A DNA stretch of 14,023 bases from Cyclospora cayetanensis (taxonomy: Eukaryota > Apicomplexa > Conoidasida > Eucoccidiorida > Eimeriidae). Below, one piece after another: positions 9,201-14,023 of this stretch (position 1 is the first letter of the stretch; each line of letters opens with the position of its first letter). The notes beneath the pieces were generated by a model that was given only the letters and a program-made list of their open reading frames with translations, was not told where the DNA came from and did no database searches. A program made the position numbers and the translations under genes. Where the stretch lies: positions 1 through 14,023 of the forward strand of contig NW_020312310.1 in assembly GCF_002999335.1 (NCBI RefSeq), given 5' to 3'.

Positions 9201-11016
9201 CACACAAGAGTATGTACATGATGACGCCAGCTGACCACATGTCGCACTTGTAAGTGTATTTTCCCTGCAGAACCTGGGGCGCCACATAAAATGGCGTGCC
9301 CGCCCGCGTGGACATGAATGCGTTGCTGCTGAAGCGGGTTGCAAGCCCAAAGTCTGATAGTGGACACACGTAAAGCAATGAGTCTTTAAAATATGATGGC
9401 ACACATCTGCTATTCAAAGGCTTCGCTCTTTATGCCTGTGTGTTAACCGAATACTTTGTGTGCTGCTCTGGTTCCCCGCAGCGGCGACAACTCAATAGGA
9501 AGTGCAGGCCCAGATATTTGCGTATAACCGATGACTTGATACTCAAGTATATCAAACGTGCAAACGTTTACAAGCGCATAACTGTGTACTGTGTCTACAT
9601 GCACTGCATCAGCTTTCTTCGCAGCCAACGCTTTACAAAGCGACGCAAGAAGATTTCCACCTGATCAGGGGTTTGTGTTGTTTTCGATACCGATTATTTT
9701 GAACGGCGCGTCTTTTCCCTTGTCAAGGAACATGAAGTTCTCCGGCTTGAGATCTCGGTGCACAATGCCATGCTTGTGTAAATAGAAGAGAGCTGCCAGA
9801 ATGCAGCGCATGATATAGCACGCGTGTGCCTCCGAGAAATAACCTTGCTCTATGATACGATCAAAAAGTTCTCCGCCTCTACAGAGTTCCATCACGAGAT
9901 ATACATTTTTATGATCTTCGAATGTTTCAAACAACTTTCTGGAGACAATGACATGGACAAAAACTGGTATGTAGGGTTCCACATCTCTAACATCTAGCCA
10001 CAACGTGCGGTAATAACCCCCTCCGATAGTTCAACAAGTGGACTTCATTATAATATCAATAAGATAAAACCTCTACAATGGTGGGGCGGTGATTTATCGC
10101 CTATACAAAGATGTGGTATGTGTCTCTTCATAGTATTGACGGCCAATCAAAGCGAGGCCGACAGATACTGTCGTCATTCAGAACCGTTATCTAGCGTTGC
10201 TTCGGTAAAGTCAGCGTATATTTGTAAGACATTATATGAGCAACTGCGGGGGTGTGTCCTTATGCTTCATATTGTTGCCTACTGCTGCTAGAGCCTCGAC
10301 CTAGCAGCGCTCTGCCGCTGGCATTTGCCTTTCTTGGGCGAACCGCAAAAAGCTAAGCGTGAATAGAAGTAAGGCCCCTAGTGGACAACTTTCGGCTCAC
10401 AATGTGCGGTCTGCTTTCACTGAATGGGATGAAGGACTAACATAATATTCGGGTGATCGAGGGACTTCATGATTGATATTTCTTGCTTAAACCTTTTCAC
10501 GTTTCGAACCTTGCTCTTGCTGATTGTTTTTACAGCTCGTACTGTTTTTGTTGCTTTGTTCACTGCTCTGCAGACACTGCCGTATGTTCCCTGGCCAAGT
10601 TTTCTTGGTTCGACATCATATGAGTCCGTGAGTGGCCCAGCAAAGGAGAGAATAAACCCTTCTCGTTTAAACTTCCATTGCGAACCTTCTTCCTGCAAGA
10701 ATGTGTCTCCAGTCAGCCTGTCCGTGTGACGACTGGAACGGTCTAAAGCAGTACAGCCACCGTGAGAACCTGCTACTGGGGGTGCACTACCGCATGTTCG
10801 GTTACTGCGAAGAGCAGGTGTCTTAACATGAGCACCGGCGCAACAGGAGGGGGGTGAAGCTCCTGCAACAAGTCGCGTTGAGCTATTGTAGCAGCCCGTG
10901 CATGGCTGATTTTTATGGTTGCCTGGGCTGGCAGACGATTCGCGTTGCTCTCTCCGACTTGTTGGGTGGGCAGAGGCTGCCCCATAGGGGCACAGACAAG
11001 TGGAAATGCCGTGCAT
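6278..11016 (-). CDS. CDPK: Calcium-dependent protein kinase (CDPK), nine exons, complete
   Basis: Ser/Thr kinase directly activated by calcium. Exons, in coding order: 10442-11016, 9691-9938, 9054-9353, 8673-8785, 8331-8430, 8049-8096, 7585-7724, 6618-6905, 6278-6325. They join in frame to 619 codons plus TAA. Residues 1-125 are low-complexity and Cys/Ser-rich. The kinase domain starts near 130: glycine loop LGQGTYGSV (140-148), Lys163 in AVK, helix-C Glu179, Met208 gatekeeper, HRDLKPEN (Asp254), DFG (275-277), APQ in place of APE (299-301) and HPWI (385-388). A junction helix follows (about 403-445, with KLKKAAL). The four EF-hand loops are 448-459, 484-495, 520-531 and 598-609; the third ends in Asp rather than Glu. 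A roughly 45-residue Gln-containing insert separates EF3 from EF4. The ATG at 11016 is the first in its frame, with an upstream in-frame TGA at 11023-11025. It encodes Met-His, so there is no myristoylation signal. GTYG and APQ suggest the PfCDPK3/TgCDPK2A group (from memory). Family assignment is very secure; subtype and the extreme N-terminus are less so. Confidence 0.93.
6672..6689 (-). repeat. CAG/CAA trinucleotide run coding six glutamines
   Basis: Six Gln codons (CAA CAG CAA CAG CAG CAG on the minus strand) lie in exon 8, just before the helix leading into the fourth EF-hand. CAG-encoded homopolymers within exons are a known hallmark of Eimeria-type coccidian genomes. The run sits at the end of a low-complexity insert rich in Ser, Pro, Ala and Gln. 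Confidence 0.85.
7559..7724 (-). other. CDPK exon 7 with GC donor and alternative GT donor
   Basis: Exon 7 encodes the second EF-hand and ends with the family-typical YIQ, which must join EDVCW of exon 8. The base after CAG (7585) is the start of GCAAGG, so the donor is GC, not GT; the acceptor is TTTACAG at 6906-6912. An in-frame GT donor (GTATAG) lies 24 bases further on at 7560-7559. Using it would insert eight residues (ARKSTLHF) between EF2 and EF3. The intron, 6906-7584, is the longest in the gene at 679 bases. The GC choice rests on strong conservation of the YIQ-EDVCW junction in CDPKs. Confidence 0.75.
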
Positions 11017-13056
11017 TCCCGATCAAACAGCGGTGAGGGTGGTCCAGAGACCTGGAGTATACCAAATTTAAAGTAATCTAGATTGATCTAAGCAGGAATG
11101 ATGCTACCGTGAAAAGATTAGTTGGCTATACACTGGGTTTGGCCCCATTTGCCACACCGCCGTTGCCGTTTCCGGGCCGAGTTATCGAAAATTTGGTCTT
11201 AATGCGATTTACAAAGCCTTTAGGCTCATGAATTAAGTTCGAATGTACTTGAAAAAGCTACTACGGTTGTAAAAATGTGCGATTTGCCTTGTGTAGGAAC
11301 CATCGATGACGCACCGCGAGATTGACCGAGTACTTTAACAAAATGATCGATGTGTCTACTCTTTGCAAGAAAGAGTCTTTCTACGTATTTAAATATTTTA
11401 AAGGAGTCCTTGTGGCGTATGCTCACACGATCCGTTGCCATATTTGTTGATGGTTGAGGCTGACGTTATCCACAGCCCCGTTCCGTGGATTATTACAAGC
11501 AGCTCAAGGTAACCAGGTGAGACCTAATGCAAGCTCAATGCCCGTACATAAGCCTTGCTTGCTTAAATTATTGGCGTTCTGTCAAACGGCTGATAACAGA
11601 GCAAACATACAGTAATAGTCTTCGTTTCGTTTACGGCTTAAGTGACCCGTAAACCTGAACGACGCCCCAGTACAGCAAAACACACATTGCGTGCCGCTGT
11701 TTCCAAACAAAAGGCGATATTTTTTCCAAACGGGAAAACCAGTGCTTTGGCACTGTTTGGCCCCGCATTCCGCATATGCACTGGGTAAGTGCGGATCTGG
11801 CGAATCCTAGGACAGTTGCTTGAGAGGAGAGTAACTGGCCTGAATAATTGAAAAAGCCTTCAAAGAAAGTATCTCAAGCTAAGACAGCTACTATTCTAGT
11901 CGTACTTACGTGTTTCTATGATACCACGGGCCTTCATTCTGTAAATGTTAAAATCAAAGCACATTGCTTAGAGTGCTAAAGACGAGTGTCAAAGAAGCTT
12001 GATGAACAGAAGCCTCTCCAAGGCTCCGCCCTCGCACATTGCACCTCCGTGTTGCCCTCTGCCCTATAGTGCCGCTCCCATAGGCTCCAATAAGAGGTAC
12101 GCAGGCCCATAGGTGAATTAATACCAACGATAAACGAATGGCTTCTTCTATATCAGAAGGCATCTTCTTTCCTTGGCCTCACCTCCAGGGGTTCGGGCCT
12201 GCAGAAAAGAAGGACAAACAATGCACGAGTAGCCACACAAGAACACCAACGCACATACGCGGACTGAGTTACCATCGCGAACGCACACAGAGCGTGTACC
12301 GCTATTGCGTAGACCCAATCTCTGGATTCAACAAACGAAATGTTTAAAAGGCCAAGTGTTTAGGAACATTCGCAGGTGAATCTCACTTTAAAAGGACGGG
12401 TGTAATAATTGCCAAAGGGCAGTGAGTTATTAAATACAAGCAGTGCTGTGCCTGCAAGCTGTGCATCAAGCCTTCCCTTTGTGTCCTCTCTGTTCTATCT
12501 CCTGCCATAGAACGGGGCCGATCTGGGCGGGCTGAGTTACACTTTGGCAGGTTTTTCCATACTGACTATGCAAAATTAATATACTACGAAACTAACCTTA
12601 TAATTTGCTTTTTTGTATATGTCATTTGATGCATTGCACAGCTAGCTCAATACGACAAGGAGTAATATTGTGAGTCTATGTGCTGATTACTATGTGAAAG
12701 AAGCTGTTAATGCCCGGATTGCCTGGAGAGTGCAGCCAAGCGCACTCTAGAAATTCCTTTCTCCGGATGTCAGGACTCTTGGGAGCTGCGGCATGGGAAT
12801 ATGGGAGCTTTTCTAATAAACACTCAAAACTTTATATAAATTCGAGTTGAGTTTGATGTTTAGTATGTCTCTACGGCGAATTGCGCTAAGGCGTTACAGT
12901 TGGTAACACCTGATGGTTCGACATAGCTGTTCCCCGCTCATCCACTGGGTGTGGATGCAGTGGATTGTTGAACTTCCCTACAATAGTACCATCACTTTCT
13001 TATCACATCATTTGTGAGTTTATGAATGGTGATTGTGGTAAACGGCTTACTAATAA
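11017..13056. other. 5' flank of the kinase gene, then unassigned sequence
   Basis: The kinase promoter and 5' leader should lie just above 11016, but no motif can be assigned. Short open frames occur at 11226-11441 (minus) and 12138-12347 (plus, ATG start, 69 codons), without recognisable features. A coding-looking read ending in a good donor (CAG then GTGAGA) occurs near 11465-11517, but it lacks an acceptor I can trust. Confidence 0.4.
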
Positions 13057-13203
13057 AAATGTTTTGGGGTGGAAGTTGACTGGTCAACGCCTGTTCGGGC
13101 GGCAGAGGCTTGGCTGGAAGCCCACATGAAAACAGTTATCAAACAGGTGGCATTATTTACGGCCGACACAATGTTTATGGATGCTCCGGTGAAGCTATGC
13201 TAA
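13057..13203 (+). other. Possible short exon, family uncertain
   Basis: An open stretch flanked by TAA codons, containing VDWSTPVRAAEAWLEAHMK and then a CAG before GTGGCA at 13146. The AEAWLEAHMK part is loosely like the VEDWL segment in the stem of dynein heavy chains, but there is no supporting neighbouring exon. Could equally be chance. Confidence 0.13.
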
Positions 13204-13305
13204 TTAAAAAAATATGACAGCCGTAAGGATGGGCAAGTACGCGAGGTGTTTATCGGCCGATTCAATTTTAACCTCGCTTCGTCCTATCTAGATGAAGAGA
13301 ATTGA

Positions 13306-13647
13306 ATGCTGCTTGCGGCACGTCTATTAAAGAACGGGCACTTCACTTGTGACTGGATTAATATAGAAAAAGTCTACTTGCAGGGACTACCATATTACAG
13401 CCTTCTTAAAGCCTTTATACATGCCCTGACACATCGCTTTGCCGAGGTAAGCTCAATTGCAAGCTCTCAGAGAATTAAAACGACTTATCAGGGAATTTTA
13501 TCAGCCGATCGCCACACCGCGACTATGAGACTCTGGCTTGCAAAAATTACAATTTTAAAGAGCAGCTGCTTTTTTAATGCTTTACCTCACGTGTATCCGA
13601 AGTGTAATGCCAGGGGGCCACATGACGAGAAGAGAAGCAGCCATTAA
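13306..13647 (+). CDS. Unassigned open frame of 113 codons
   Basis: Starts with ATG. The read is mixed hydrophobic and basic with no motif I know. Possible splice signals lie inside it: TATTACAG before 13402 and GAG followed by GTAAGC at 13447. A 15-residue internal exon (LLKAFIHALTHRFAE) is therefore as plausible as the full frame. It overlaps the next frame, which has an integrase-like end. Confidence 0.18.
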   Translation: MLLAARLLKNGHFTCDWINIEKVYLQGLPYYSLLKAFIHALTHRFAEVSSIASSQRIKTTYQGILSADRHTATMRLWLAKITILKSSCFFNALPHVYPKCNARGPHDEKRSSH

Positions 13648-13777
13648 ACAACTGACCTATGGGCCTTTCAAGATATTAGGCACAAACAAGCTTAACGCCT
13701 GCGTCCCCGGGGGAGAAATACCAGCGAACACGCAATTCGAACCGTGTGAATTTCAGGGATGTGCCAACCTGCCCTAG
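13577..13777 (+). pseudogene. Possible Ty3/gypsy integrase C-terminal remnant
   Basis: The frame reads QLTYGPFKILGTNKLNACVP near 13649-13708 and then ends at TAG after about 22 more residues. In gypsy-type polyproteins the integrase C-terminal domain has a GPF-x-IL core followed by a Tyr- and Pro-containing strand (N-A-Y-x-x-x-L-P). Here the Tyr is Cys and the remainder is short, so if it is a relic it is decayed. No other integrase part is recognisable in the flanking 1 kb. Confidence 0.25.
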
Positions 13778-13806
13778 CCTACAGTCTAGCGTGAACAATA
13801 AAAGAC

Positions 13807-13826
13807 TGCCAGGAGGAATCCTGGCA
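13807..13826. repeat. Perfect 8-bp hairpin with GGAA loop
   Basis: The arms TGCCAGGA and TCCTGGCA are exact complements around a GGAA loop, which fits the stable GNRA tetraloop class if transcribed on the plus strand. It lies a few bases after AATAAAA (13797-13803) and 30 bases after the stop of the integrase-like frame. The structure is seen directly; any role is unknown. Confidence 0.6.
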
Positions 13827-14023
13827 TCAAAGCAGCCATATGCAGCGCTCCACACAACGCACCTGCCTCTATTGCGGGCCACTGGGCTGGAGGATTCGGA
13901 ACTTTGAGCGCTTGAAAAAAGAAAAGAACTAGAAGAAAGTTACAGGGCCCAGCAAAGGCAGGCTGCTTGCTGAGCAAAGAAAATACACCACGAAAAATGC
14001 AAGCCTCCGACGCACGCTGCGAC
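13827..14023. other. Window end, nothing recognised
   Basis: Short stretch after the hairpin. It includes an A-rich tract (about 13913-13935) and a minus-strand open frame with a hydrophobic FLLVLFFF segment that lacks any other support. Confidence 0.3.

Noticed and set aside
9134..9404. Two minus-strand frames of 77 and 84 codons
   Set aside because: Out-of-frame shadows of kinase exon 3, which is clearly coding.
10469..10729. 86-codon plus-strand frame with a hydrophobic start
   Set aside because: Antisense shadow of the kinase glycine-loop exon.
1..14023. CRISPR arrays, prokaryotic operons, long terminal repeats, rRNA
   Set aside because: No regularly spaced repeats, no ribosome-binding-site-led gene strings, no long direct repeats within the window, and no rRNA-like sequence seen; the spliced kinase shows the DNA is eukaryotic.

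Overview
The window looks like nuclear DNA of an apicomplexan protozoan, most likely a coccidian of the Eimeria/Cyclospora type. The main evidence is an intron-rich calcium-dependent protein kinase (CDPK). CDPKs are found in plants, ciliates and apicomplexans but not in animals or fungi. This one has the GTYG glycine loop and APQ activation-loop end that I associate with the Plasmodium CDPK3 / Toxoplasma CDPK2A group, plus a CAG-encoded glutamine run inside its calcium-binding half. The introns are short (about 230 to 680 bases) with ordinary GT-AG ends, apart from one GC-AG case. Genus and species are inference.

Layout. Bases 1-2590 show no gene I can defend, only one longer open frame (760-1272). 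On the plus strand, 2594-4600 holds a six-exon gene for a coiled-coil protein with no function I recognise; every inferred splice keeps the frame. Bases 4601-6277 separate two genes that converge tail to tail, and contain weak coding-like scraps, one vaguely reminiscent of a reverse transcriptase. On the minus strand, 11016 down to 6278 holds the complete nine-exon CDPK of 619 codons: variable N-terminus, kinase domain, junction domain and four EF-hands. Bases 11017-14023 hold the kinase's 5' flank and then mostly unassigned sequence, with a few short coding-like pieces at 13057-13777. One of these resembles the end of a Ty3/gypsy integrase. A small perfect hairpin lies at 13807-13826.

The two multi-exon genes have no evident functional link beyond adjacency. 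The kinase is a classic calcium effector: calcium binding to the EF-hands releases the junction helix and activates the kinase. I found no CRISPR array, RNA gene, operon or obvious novel multi-gene system. The most interesting points are the GC-AG intron with an in-frame GT alternative, the glutamine-rich insert between EF-hands 3 and 4, the unassigned coiled-coil gene, and possible retroelement relics.
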